Below are positions 50,186-59,711 of a DNA stretch of 60,000 nt, piece by piece. The notes below the pieces were generated by a model, which had not been told where the DNA came from, ran no database searches, and saw only the letters and a program-made list of their open reading frames with translations. Source of the DNA: Liolophura sinensis (lineage: Eukaryota; Mollusca; Polyplacophora; Chitonida; Chitonidae); contig NC_088295.1 of assembly GCF_032854445.1 (NCBI RefSeq), positions 10,653,385 to 10,713,384 of the forward strand. Reading direction: 5' to 3'. Position 1 is the first letter of the stretch. Every line of letters starts with the position of its first letter. The position numbers and the translations under genes were made by a program.

Positions 50186-51965
50186 CTGTGATTGTGAATC
50201 CTCAGTTTTTACCTACGACAAATGTAAACATGTCCTGATTGGTGACCTTAATATTATTAGGAATCATGATCTAAGGCATCTCTTTGTGAGTGGTCCTAAG
50301 TATAGGAAAAGAGAAATGTCAACATTCGATCTGAGAAAAAAATATCATCTCGGCACTTGAAGAGTACGTTAAGAAATGGTCAAAACGGGAGAAAATGGAT
50401 TCTTCTGTACTTAACGATTGGCTTGAGATTGTCAAAAAGAAGGTTGGTTAAGCTATACACCGTGTAGACATTGATGCTCTACCTAAAGTTAAACAGGTTC
50501 TGAAGGATCCCACTGTGCAAGAAACACACTCGCTGACCTTCATAGTAAGTTTGTCATCATTGTAGCAGACAAGGCTCCTCATAATGTCATCCTTATTTGC
50601 AAGAATTATTGTTATCAAATTCTTGTTCAAGAGCTATGTACATCTACAACGACATCCACGTATTTTGCTACTACATGTACTCTGAAGGAACTATTTAACA
50701 AACACAAAACCTTTCTTAAAGAAAGGCGCATAAAAATACCTACCCGTCATACAGAAATACCACAACTTTACTGGATTCCTAAAATGCACAAACCCCCATA
50801 CAAGGCTCGATTTATTGCGGGTTCAAGAAGTTGTACCACCAAACTCTTGTCAACCCTACTTACGAGAGCGTTACAAGAAGTAAAATAATTTTGGAATAAG
50901 GATTGTTGTGCCATAGCAAAAAATTCAGGTGTCCACTGCATGTGGATTCTTAACAACTCCAAACGTCTTACAGAAGAACTTGATGCTCATATACATATAC
51001 CGCACAAAGATGTATCCACATGGGATTTCTCTACTCTCTATACTACGATTCCTCACCAAGATCTTATTGAAAGAATATCGTCGTTAATTGTCTCGGTATT
51101 TACTAAAACAGGTCACCGTTACATTAGCGTCAGAAGCAATAAGGCTTTCTTTAGTTCTACTATTTATAAAGGTTACCACTCATAGGGTGTTACATTATTT
51201 ATTGAATTACTTGAATTTCTCAATAATAACATCTATGTGAAATTCGGAGATACCATTTACCAACAGTGCATAGATATTCCAGTGGGTACCAATTGTGCGC
51301 CTCTTTTGGTAGACCTATACCTGTTTTCATATGAATACGACTATATACAGAGATGACTTAAAAGTAATATCTTTAAAGCGGTATATTGATGATCTACTGG
51401 CGTTAAAAAACCCCCATATTGCTGAAGCGGTGAAGGAAATCTATCCGCCTTCATTGGATTTAAAGGCGACAAGAGATAGTCCTGATGGTACATCTTATTT
51501 GGATCTATATCTGTACAAAGACGAACAAACGCCGCTTTTACGACAAAAGGGATAATTTCAATTTTGATATTGTAAACTGTCCTTATTTAGATAGCAATAT
51601 ACCAAAGGGTCCTGCATATGGCGTATACATATATCCCTTGTAGCATTTGTCAGATCCTACGTTAATTGTGATGACTTTAATCTGCGTCACAAGCTGCTAG
51701 TTCAAAAACTAGTTTGTCAAGGATACTCCATCAAACGCCTTCTAAGTTTCTCAAATTTTACAATGAGCATAACACTCTCGTTGGCAGGTATGGACAGAGC
51801 GTTCAGAATCTCTGGCGATCTGTATTGTGATCAACCACATAGGCGGCGCTGTTATCCCTATGTATATATCTATCACGTACATGGTATTTAACAACATAGA
51901 TGGCGATGGTTGCCCAGTGTAACCGTCTATCTTGTATTTCATGTGTAAAATCATAGATGGCGCCT
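50186..51965 (+). mobile_element. Penelope-like retroelement inserted in the Polinton, broken
   Basis: Penelope-like elements encode an RT related to telomerase. Blocks in order: GDLNIIRNHDLRHLF (about 50240), a basic helical region, ADKAPHNVILI (about 50570), WIPKMHKPPYKARFI (50774), DFSTLYTTIPHQDL (51022), IDIPVGTNCAPL (51266), the catalytic RYIDDLLAL (51380) and YLDSNIPKGPAYG (51584). Stops and frameshifts separate these blocks. No GIY-YIG endonuclease is recognisable, so the copy is truncated or comes from an endonuclease-poor lineage. Exact ends were not found. Confidence 0.85.
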
Positions 51966-52210
51966 CTTGTAGTATGAGATCTTTACATATTAACGGGAAA
52001 GATGTAATCGTCCGTTACTTTTGAATCACATTCTGATCGGTTAAGGTCTGTAACGCTCGTCATTTTCAAACTGTATCTAATACCGCTTAACCTGGGGCTA
52101 GGGGCCGTAAAGACAGCCATGCTCATTACATCAGCATGATGCCTTTATGAACAGTTGCAATGAAAGCGCGACTGAGATACTTATTTAATTGTTATTAGGC
52201 CTGGAACTCA

Positions 52211-52472
52211 TTCACGGACTACGAATTTGAACTTTGATATGGAATTCATGCCTGGAATATCCACTGTCTGCCCGGCATCACTGAAAACTGATGACCATTT
52301 CTCTCTCTTGTGTGTTACCGGCTTTATTTCCTATTTGTTTAATTTCTTACATACCTTTGCCTTTGGGAGCTAGTGTTAAACGTTGTTTTGGAAATGGATC
52401 TTGCGATCATCGACTTGGAACCCCTTTTACGGACTACGAGTGGCATATGAATGTCGGACATGACGCTTATAT
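52211..52472 (+). repeat. 260-bp element with small Cys-containing ORF, copy 1
   Basis: It matches the reverse complement of 56177-56436 at nearly 90% by eye. It starts TTCACGGACTACGAATTTG and ends GACGCTTATAT. TACGGACTACGA occurs near both ends in direct orientation, 215 bp apart. An ATG at 52291 opens a 70-codon frame with a hydrophobic start (LPALFPICLISYIPLPLG) and the motif KRCFGNGSCDHRLGTPFTDY. The sequence resembles no family I recognise. Confidence 0.8.
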
Positions 52473-52560
52473 CGTACCCCCGCTAAAGTGGAGTCCGTAT
52501 TAAATACCGGCGGCAGATGGAAAGACGGTCAGTCCGCCCAGAGGAGATCACCTCACCAAC

Positions 52561-53182
52561 ATGTTTTACGTGACGCTGCCCAGTAACAGCTCGCTCGACT
52601 ACTTCCCCAGCAATACCTTGACGCATTTCACGACCCAACCGTCACAACCCATGCATTTGACTGGTGAATGGGAATGTGGGTTGGTAGAAATACAGTACCC
52701 CCGGTTGAACGTGCGGCAAGACGAAGTGTGGTATGTCTTAGACTCCAAAGAGGACCCGCACCGCGCTAAGCATAAGCTAACATTGCCAGCAGGCCATTAC
52801 CCTTCACCCAAAGACCTCGCCAAGGGCCTGACCGATTTGTTGACACACATCTCTTTACTCAAGGCTCACGCCGGTGATTTTTCGATGATGTGCAAAGGAA
52901 ATACAGCCTGCAGTTTCAGAAACAACTGGGGCTAGGTTTTCGAATCCGTGTGGTGGGAGACACGCTGGCGCGTCTGCCGCGGCTGGTCACCACAAACGGG
53001 CAACACATCTCCAAGGCCGATGTGTCTTGGAACATGTGGAATACATCCCTGTGCGGGGCAAGCATTTCTCGACGGTGGAAATTGAAATCAGTGACGACAC
53101 GGGCCAACCCATTGCATTTGAACGTGGTAAAGTGGTGCTGACACTTCACTTTCGACAGCGGCGCGCAATACCTTTGCAATGA
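52561..53182 (+). pseudogene. Polinton minor-capsid-like (penton-like) protein, broken
   Basis: The ATG at 52561 begins MFYVTLPSNSSLDYFP, the conserved start of a Polinton protein usually regarded as a minor capsid or penton-like subunit. LTGEWECGLVEIQYP follows. At least two frameshifts after about 52885 disrupt it. The conserved end (ISDDTGQPIAFERGKVV) lies in another frame and stops at 53180-53182. That stop overlaps the ATG of the next ORF (ATGA), indicating a compact transcription unit. It is shorter than relatives, suggesting an internal deletion. Confidence 0.7.
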
Positions 53183-53648
53183 AAGTCGTAGACGACCCCG
53201 CCATGTGCCGATCCTACATCCACTATTACACCAAGCAAGCCGGCGGAGGTGGGTTACCTGTGTTTCGGGGTGCCGTTGTACAGCGCGGTCACGGCTTGCT
53301 CGGCAGTTTCATCAAAATGGCGCAGCCCTTGTTAAAGCCGGCTGTGAAAAAATTGGGTAAAACTGCTTTACATGCCGGACTGAAAGTCATGGACGACCTG
53401 TGTGACGAGGGAGTGCTGGTGAGCCAGTCTTTGAAATGACGCGCTCTGTAGGGAGGAAAACAGCTGGCGGTCGCTACGCCCCGCGCAGGATGCAAGGCAA
53501 GCTGAACGGGGTGGGAGGGACGTCTATAAAACGGAAGGTCCGACGCAGCGCTCCCACTCGTCTCCTGCACGCAGGACTTAGAAGAGGTACGCTCCACCGC
53601 CAACCTCGACTCATCAAACCCCGCTCTGCACCGGATATTTTTAGCTAA
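53179..53648 (+). CDS. Small basic, membrane-active-like Polinton ORF, in two frames
   Basis: The first part (53179-53439, 86 codons) has GLPVFRGAVVQRGHGLLG and an amphipathic Lys-rich helix (LKPAVKKLGKTALHAGLK). This fits small virion ORFs of Polintons and adintoviruses, compared by others to adenovirus pVI/pX. A second, very basic frame (53436-53648) overlaps by 4 bp and ends RSAPDIFS just before the major capsid start. The two were probably one gene separated by a frameshift. Confidence 0.55.
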
Positions 53649-53652
53649 CGCC

Positions 53653-54622
53653 ATGGCTCTCCCACACGCGGAGTGTTGTCCGTCGGTCAGCAGTGACTTT
53701 GATTTGTGGACCTTACCCCCTGCCGACACCAGCGTTTGAGAAGGTCGTTGGGATGTCTACAGTCCCATCGCCAGTCTGAGCGATGTGGGGTCCGTGAAAT
53801 TTCTCATCACCAACGCGGACGGAGACACTTACTTGGACTTGGCCATCACCATGTTGTACGTGAAGGCGAAAATCCTCGACGGAGATGGTGAGGTTGTGGA
53901 GGACGGCAAGAGTGTAGCTCCGACTAACCTGTGGCTGGATTTTCTGGGGCAACAGATTGACGTCTTGCTGAAAGACAAACTCATCACCGCTTCCACCATC
54001 ACGTACCCGTACCGTGCCTACATGAAGACGTTGTTGTCTTACGGCAAAGAGGCCAAGAACACAGCTGTCCTGCGCCTTGTGGTATATGGACACCGCAGAA
54101 AAGTTTGACAGCACGGATGAGACCAACGTGGGGTTTGACGAAACGCTGCAGCTCGCGGCCCAAAGTCGGTCGGTTGACATGCTGGGGCGCCTTCACTTCG
54201 ACATGTTCCTGCAACGTCGTTACCTGCAGAACAACGTGAGTGTCCGCGTGCGTCTCACCCCGCGTTTGCCTTGTTGTCCGCTGAGGAGGCTCCCGATTAC
54301 AAGAACCGCTTGGAGGAGGTGTTGATTTCTGTGCGCAAAGTCAAAGTCACCAGTGGCGTTCAACTGGGGCATTTGAAAGCGTTGGCCAAACCCCCTGTCA
54401 AGTTCCCTATCCACCGCGTGCTGATCAAGTATCTCTCTGTGCCCAAAGGCCATACCCTCATCAACGAACAAAACCTATTTCTGGGCAGCTTACCAACACG
54501 TTTAGTGGTGGGATGTGTGAGCAACATGGCTTTTGACGGGAACTACGCTAAAAACCCGTTCCATTTCCAGCACTTCTACACAAACTTCATCGCCTTGCAT
54601 GTCGGCGGACGTCAAATTCTAG
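53653..54622 (+). pseudogene. Polinton major capsid protein (F54H12.2-like), broken and C-terminally lost
   Basis: It starts MALPHAECCPSVSSDFDLW, the conserved opening of the Polinton double-jelly-roll major capsid family. Landmarks are LWLDFLGQQIDVLL, VDMLGRLHFDMF, LVVGCV and NPFHFQHFYTNF. An in-frame TGA lies at 53737-53739. Frameshifts occur at about 54080-54090 and 54255-54270. After about 54622 the frame leaves the capsid family and runs directly into DNA polymerase sequence, so the C-terminal part is missing. Confidence 0.85.
54486..54529 (+). repeat. Inverted 44-bp duplication, capsid copy
   Basis: These bases inside the major capsid gene recur in reverse complement at 56890-56934 with a single 1-nt indel. 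They mark a rearrangement involving the capsid and polymerase genes. Confidence 0.9.
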
Positions 54623-56692
54623 TCAGGGGCGGTGATTTGGAGTGTGTTATCAAGCGTAACAATAACCACATGGCACTCAGCATGCCGCAGCTGAAATTTC
54701 TGGACATTCGAAATTACCTGACCCCTAATTACAGTTACAACAAGTGGGTGAAAGCTTAAGACTGCCGGGTCACCAAAGGTAAATTTTATTACAGCTACAT
54801 AAACTCCCTCGCCCGACTCGAGGAAACGGCGCGTCTACCCCGCCACGCTTTCGATAACGATCTGAACCATTAGCCGTGCACGGACGCCGAGTACAAGCAG
54901 GAGACGTGGAGGAAGCACGGCATGCGTACCGTAAAAGACTTGCTGTGGTGGTAGAACAACCTGGACGTGAGGCGGAGGAAAAGGTGGTGATGTTCTACCA
55001 AACCATGCACGTCGACGTCTTCAAAGACTGTGTTAGCATACCAGGGCTTACCCTTCGCTACTTGTTTCACGATTTGTGCTCCGTGTTCACGTTCAACTGT
55101 GAGAAAGACAAAGACGTGCACGACTGCCTGAAGAAAAACATCGTGGGTGGGCAGAGCATCATCTTTCATGGGTACCACGAACGAGGCATGACCTTATAAG
55201 GGGCGGTAAGCTCTGTCAGCAGATCGTTGGGTTCAGTGAAAACGCATTGTTCTTGGCCTGCCTTGTCTCACCCATGCCGGCGGGTCACTACCTCCGATGG
55301 CAACGGGACAGGGAGAAGTCCGTTCCCTCCGGCACCGCCACGCGTCTGGCTGAAAAATGGCTGGACTGGCAGTCGCACAAGTTGGGGGTACCCATTCACC
55401 ACCCGCTGAACCACACCGAGAAGCGGGTGGGTGATCGGCAACTCCCGTAGGCGGGTTCGCCCATAACGACGGACGTCTCACCGTCTTCCAGTTCCACGGT
55501 TGCTATTACCACTACCACGGCTGTCACCTGAATTATCCACGCCAGGGTGAGATGCGCTACAACGACCGTCTATGGTTGACACCTCAAGACATGCGCCGGG
55601 AAGTAGAGATCGACGACGCCTACATCCACAGCCAGGGATATCAATTGGTGTTCATATGGGAGTGTGAGTTTGTTCGCCTGCGGAAAACGAACACGGCGTT
55701 GCGCGCCTTCCTGGAACGGCACGGCGACAGCCCAAGACTGGTGGAGGATGTCGTCCAAGGCCGGTTGTTTGGCTTCGTCGAATGCGACATCCACATGCCG
55801 AACCATCTCAAAGCGGACTTGCGGAATGTCCACCCTTATTTAAAAACATCGATGTGAGCCGGGAGGACATAGGCCCCACCATGGCGGGGCTGGCGGAGGT
55901 AAATGACATCATGCCTGGTTCCAGGCGTATGCTGATCGGGAGTATGATCGGTACGGAAATTCTGCTGGCCACACCCTTACTCCAGTGGTATCTCGCTCAC
56001 GGCGTGGTAGTGACCCTCGTCTACCATGTGATGGAGTAATCCTGAGCTACTGGTTATATACAGGGCGGAGCAGAACAAATGGTTACCTCGACCCGACCAC
56101 TACGGCTTTGATAAACGTACGCCGGGGCTCTTCAAAGTCGAGTGGATTGGTGATGCTATTGTCAGTTTGTGTTTGAATATAAGCGTCAAGTCCGACATTC
56201 CTATACCTTTCGTAGTCCGTAAAGGGCGTTCCAAGTCGATAATCGCAAGATCCATTTCCACAACAACGTTTAACACTAACTCCCGAAGACAAAGGTATGT
56301 AAGAAATTATACAAATAAGAAATAAAGCCGGTAACACACAAGAGAGAAGCGGTCATCACTTTTCAATGATGCCGGGCAGACAATGAATATTCCAGGCATG
56401 AATTCCATATCAAAGTTTAAATTCGTAGTCCGTAAAGACATACTATTGCTACGGGGGGAGGGGGGGGGGGGGGATGTCGAACAGTAAAAACAAACTCTCC
56501 TGCAAATGCGTTAGCGCTCGGGGTGTGGTAAAGGACGTCTACCTCTCCATGTTGTGCGACCACCAGAGCGCGACTGGTGTGAACCGCAGGATGCGGATGG
56601 GGGGAAACAGCATGTACTCGTACAAACTTTTACTTATTTCTATGCAAAGCGGAAAGTACTGCCAGACGGTGTGAGCACCACCTACCTGGATG
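54623..56692 (+). pseudogene. Polinton protein-primed DNA polymerase B, middle and C-terminal part, broken
   Basis: Joined in frame to the capsid, it starts with exonuclease-domain sequence (LKFLDIRNYLTPNYSY). Later blocks are MHVDVFKDCVSIPGLTL (about 55000), ENALFLACLVSPMPAG (about 55240), FQFHGCYYHYHGC (about 55490), GFVECDIHMPNHLK (about 55775) and LIGSMIGTEILLATPLLQWY (about 55935). The palm region expected next, including motif C (DTDS type), is absent: the sequence jumps to RTPGLFKVEWIGDA near 56115. A 260-bp element interrupts it at 56177-56436. The final piece (56474-56692) contains ATGVNRRMRMGGNSMYSY. Frame changes are frequent. Confidence 0.85.
56177..56436 (-). repeat. 260-bp element with small Cys-containing ORF, copy 2
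   Basis: Inverted copy of 52211-52472, inserted in the PolB gene. A 2-bp deletion puts the ATG used in copy 1 out of frame, yet the downstream coding-like part stays open and similar (KRCCGNGSCDYRLGTPFTDY). Most differences in that part are single substitutions. A G-run at 56454-56473 follows on the right. Confidence 0.8.
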
Positions 56693-56889
56693 TTTAACCG
56701 GACGGTTATAAACCATGCCCATCTGATGTGTTGTCGTTGAACGTTAAAATAAAAAATGTCAAAACACCACTGTATGCGACTGTCATTTTGTCTTAATTCA
56801 TTTTTTTATTTCATAACATGTCGAACGGGAAATGGAAAGAATATTATTTTAAAGTCCACTGATTGGTGGAGTGATAAAAAACTTAAAAT

Positions 56890-56934
56890 CCATGTTGCTC
56901 ACACATCCCACCACTTAAACGTGTTGGTAAGCTG
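56890..56934 (-). repeat. Inverted 44-bp duplication, PolB-side copy
   Basis: Reverse complement of 54486-54529 with one extra base. It lies just past the point where the minus-strand PolB fragment loses its family alignment. Confidence 0.9.
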
Positions 56935-56935
56935 A

Positions 56936-58045
56936 AATAGGTTTTGCTATTGCTTGATCAAGTTCAGGCCGTAGTTACCCGCGTTGAAGCCGAGGACGGG
57001 GAGCTGGTTGATACAGGCGACGAATTTGTCCCGCACCTGCCGAGTGTAAGACGGTTTGGTGTCGTTGGGATTGATCCGCTCGTCTAACTCGTCCAAACGC
57101 TCGATGAGATAGGCGCTACTGGTCTCGTACTGGTTTCGCTGATGGTACTGAGGTAAGCCATCATCCGCTCGACGAGATGAAACACACGGGCTGGTCGTAG
57201 TCAGGTACATTGGAGTTCACGCTGACACTCATGGGGATGTGTTGGGACATCCATTCCGTTGAGCCGGTCATCGCTTCGTCCACAGGGGCCAAGTAAGCAT
57301 CAGAGTCGTAACATGCTGGGTAAGGGAATATTCCGTCATCACCTTCCCGGAGATAAATACCCATGTCCCTCAACACTTCGAAAATAGTGGGTCCATTTCT
57401 ACTGCTTCCAGATATATGCGGTGATAATCCCGAGCCTGCTTGTCACAGTTTTGTGGGTCGGCCTTGTCTATATGGACAGCCAAGCAGCAAAACAAATATT
57501 TGGTGGGGAAGTTTGTGCGCAAAAAAACAACACGTTGGTGAGGAGGTCCACGACCCATTTTGTATCGGGCCGTTGTTTTTGTGCCCAGGCGAGCGGATCT
57601 TGGCTGGGGAGATGCTGGGTGACAAGTTTACGCAGGTCACCTCGACTTGCTACGTGGTACGGCGCATCGAGTACCTGGGCATTGTTGGTGCTAGGGTAAT
57701 AATAACAACGCACCTGTCCCGTCTCCTTGTGGCGCAGAATATACCCAAAGCTGTAGTTGATGGTGAAGGCGGTCGGCTGGTCCTCATAAATCGCGTTCAG
57801 ATAGGCGGGGATGGCTCCGAGATCGCTGAGCCGGTAAATATAGAGGTCTTGGAATCGAGCTACAGTCCCTGTAGATCACTCTCACCGCTAGGCAGGAAAT
57901 CATCGAGGGGTTGGGTCGGGTTGGGTTGGAACTGGTTCGCTGGGATCTTCCACTTTTCCTTGATCGACTCCTCCGCCTCTAGACTTACTGCACTCGAGCT
58001 GGCTTTGTTTGCGGTGGTGGTGGAAAAAGCAGGTCTGTTTAACAC
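56936..58045 (-). pseudogene. Polinton DNA polymerase B, N-terminal part, broken
   Basis: Read leftwards from about 58045, it has WKIPANQFQPNPTQPLDDF, then WVVDLLTNVLFF (about 57530), CYDSDAYLAPVDE (about 57310), VSVNSNVPDYDQPVCF (about 57195) and LPVLGFNAGNYGLNLIK (about 56965), the exonuclease start. Family alignment breaks there. The natural continuation is on the opposite strand, starting near 54630. Reading-frame changes occur in between. PolB reading inward from one terminus is common in Polintons, so this piece is probably in its original orientation. Confidence 0.8.
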
Positions 58046-58070
58046 AGAAGCGTGTCGAATAGTAGCCTAT

Positions 58071-58107
58071 GTAGAGTAGAGTAGAGTAGAGTAGAGTAGA
58101 GTAGAGT
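58071..58107. repeat. GTAGA microsatellite
   Basis: About seven GTAGA units are followed to about 58230 by degenerate CTATAGTA-rich repeats. It separates the PolB start from the finger ORF. Confidence 0.9.
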
Positions 58108-58283
58108 GTAGTATGACTATAGTAGTGTTTATCTATAGTATAGTATAGTAGAGTATAACTATAGTAGAGGTTAACTATAGTAGAGTATAGTAGATTAGAG
58201 TATAACTATACTGTTGTATAGCTATACTATAGTGAAACTACAGTCGGGGAATATAACCTGTAAATCGTCTTGACACACCCTTC

Positions 58284-58610
58284 TTATATGTACACACGTT
58301 CCTGTTTTTCGTGTCGCCACTGGTGCCAGACCAAATGGCTCAGCAGGGGAACGGTCCGCCCGCAGGTCGGGCACGTGAACTTCCCTCCCTCCGCGTAGTA
58401 CATCCTCTCATGACGCAGCCACGCGTACCGTTGGGAAAACGTCCTGGCACACGTGCAGCAGGTAAACTGGGACCTCTCCTCCTTGGCACGCTGCGTCTGG
58501 GCATGCCTCAGCCAATTATCCCGCCGGGAAAACCGCCTGGCACACGTCCGACAAATAAACTTTTTCGAAGCCCCTCCTTCCTCCCCTCCTCCTCCTCCTC
58601 CGTAAGCCAT
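58284..58610 (-). CDS. C2H2 zinc-finger-like protein, 108 residues
   Basis: The ATG at 58610 opens an intact frame with a Gly/Glu-rich start and three finger-like units: FICRTCARRFSRRDNWLRH, FTCCTCARTFSQRYAWLRH and FTCPTCGRTVPLLSHLVWH. Only the third has two well-placed histidines (WHQWRH); the first two lack the second His. It lies between the PolB start and the right terminal repeat, so it belongs to the element. A DNA-binding role is likely by fold, but function is unknown. It is one of the few intact frames here. Confidence 0.6.
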   Translation of the reverse strand: MAYGGGGGGEEGGASKKFICRTCARRFSRRDNWLRHAQTQRAKEERSQFTCCTCARTFSQRYAWLRHERMYYAEGGKFTCPTCGRTVPLLSHLVWHQWRHEKQERVYI

Positions 58611-58789
58611 GACGGCAAAGTAGCGTCAGTATTATAAAAGGGGTTTTCTGGGTGAACGTGGTCGGGTGTTGTCTAGGCAGGTAGGATAGCTGGAATAAGC
58701 TTCACTCTCTTCACACACCTTTTTTATCCCCTCAACGCGGATGTCAACGAAATTCAGGCGCCAAAAGCGCGTGGTCACCCCATTGTTCA

Positions 58790-59000
58790 GTTTTGGCACG
58801 AACGGAACTCACCCATTGGTCAGTTTTGGAGCGCAATGGAGCTCACCCATTGGTCAGTTTTGGCGCGACATGGAGCTGAAAGAGCTGCTCAACCCAACTT
58901 TCAAGCCGACGTATTGCCGCGAAATGGAGCTCACCCATGGGACAGTTTTGGCGCGAAATGGAGCTGAAGGAGCTGCTCTCGCGCGTGACATAAGTTTTGG
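58790..59000. repeat. Subterminal repeats of the Polinton
   Basis: CACCCATTGGTCAGTTTTGG occurs at about 58810 and 58844, with related copies near 58780 and 58931. They alternate with ATGGAGCT and GAGCTGCTC blocks. Related words occur in both terminal repeats, so this is probably an expansion of terminal repeat sequence. Confidence 0.7.
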
Positions 59001-59106
59001 CCCAAAACGATGTAATACTATACACACTGTTACAATATTATACCATACAATGTTATACTATACAATGCTATACATTGTTATACTATACAATGTTATTTTG
59101 CTCCCT

Positions 59107-59509
59107 TCTTGAGCTCGACTCCCTCATCCTTCTCGCTCATTGGTGGACGCAGCGCGGACCTCAACGAAATAACCGAGCGGGAAAAGACACACACCCAACC
59201 CAACCACCTCACTAGTCCGTTCTGGTGTCACGCAGCTCAACACGCAAAATTTACAAGCCTACCCACACTCACCCGCCTCGCTTGTCTGGTGGAATGCGCG
59301 GGCCAAAGTGAGTGAATGTTTTGACGCGAATGGCGCACCTGCTCGACATGGAGCTGAAGGAGCTGCTCTCGTGCGTGACGTCACGCACACCCAATGGTCC
59401 GTTTTTTGGAGAAAAAATCGTCTGACGTGTGACGTCACACGCAGAGCGCGGACTCAACGACACACTCCCTCCACCCCAATGCAACACGTTTGCAACATAC
59501 CCTACTACT
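59107..59509. repeat. Polinton right terminal inverted repeat
   Basis: Inverted partner of 48023-48335, with an internal extra segment of about 100 bp. It contains TGACGTCA at 59376-59383 and 59430-59437. The element ends ACCCTACTACT at 59509. Confidence 0.85.
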
Positions 59510-59515
59510 TATGCA
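59510..59515. repeat. Polinton target-site duplication, right
   Basis: TATGCA is paired with TGTGCA at 48017-48022, one mismatch in six. Confidence 0.65.
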
Positions 59516-59668
59516 TAATCGGTTTAATGTCAAGTGATGCCACGTCACTTCCTGTCACGCTACACTCTACTCGACATACACACAGGTTCATAGAGATCGT
59601 CTTCAAGCAGTATATCACATCGCGTTTGTTTTCCCGATCCATACCACATCATCATCACCAGGAAAACG

Positions 59669-59711
59669 ATGGCTGCTTTGCTCTTGATCCTAGTTTTAGC
59701 CTTGAGTTCAG
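59669..59711 (+). CDS. Probable signal-peptide first exon of a gene leaving the window
   Basis: The ATG at 59669 encodes MAALLLILVLALSS, a textbook secretory signal, and is cut by a GTGAGC donor at 59712 in phase 1. Signal peptides on short first exons are common in animal genes. The context GAAAACGATGG is a reasonable start. The remaining exons lie beyond the window, so the product is unknown. The Polinton ends only 160 bp upstream. A chance match is possible with so short an exon. Confidence 0.5.

Larger units (their letters stand above)
48023..59509. mobile_element. Polinton (Maverick) DNA transposon, degenerate
   Basis: The element is 11.5 kb, against the usual 15-20 kb, bounded by terminal inverted repeats and a 6-bp near-duplication. 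Recognised parts in order: integrase (+), a Penelope-like insert, minor-capsid-like ORF (+), small basic ORF (+), major capsid (+), PolB C-terminal part (+), PolB N-terminal part (-) and a C2H2 finger ORF (-). No FtsK-like packaging ATPase or adenain-like protease was recognised. The larger genes have stops, frameshifts or deletions, so the element is not functional. Polintons are related to adintoviruses and virophages. Confidence 0.9.

Noticed and set aside
52285-52295. CTGATGA as a hammerhead ribozyme core near the Penelope-like element
   Set aside because: The inverted copy has GTGATGA, and no matching GAAA arm or stems were found.
57363-58079. 238-codon plus-strand frame
   Set aside because: It is antisense to the PolB N-terminal segment, whose minus-strand frames match the polymerase family.
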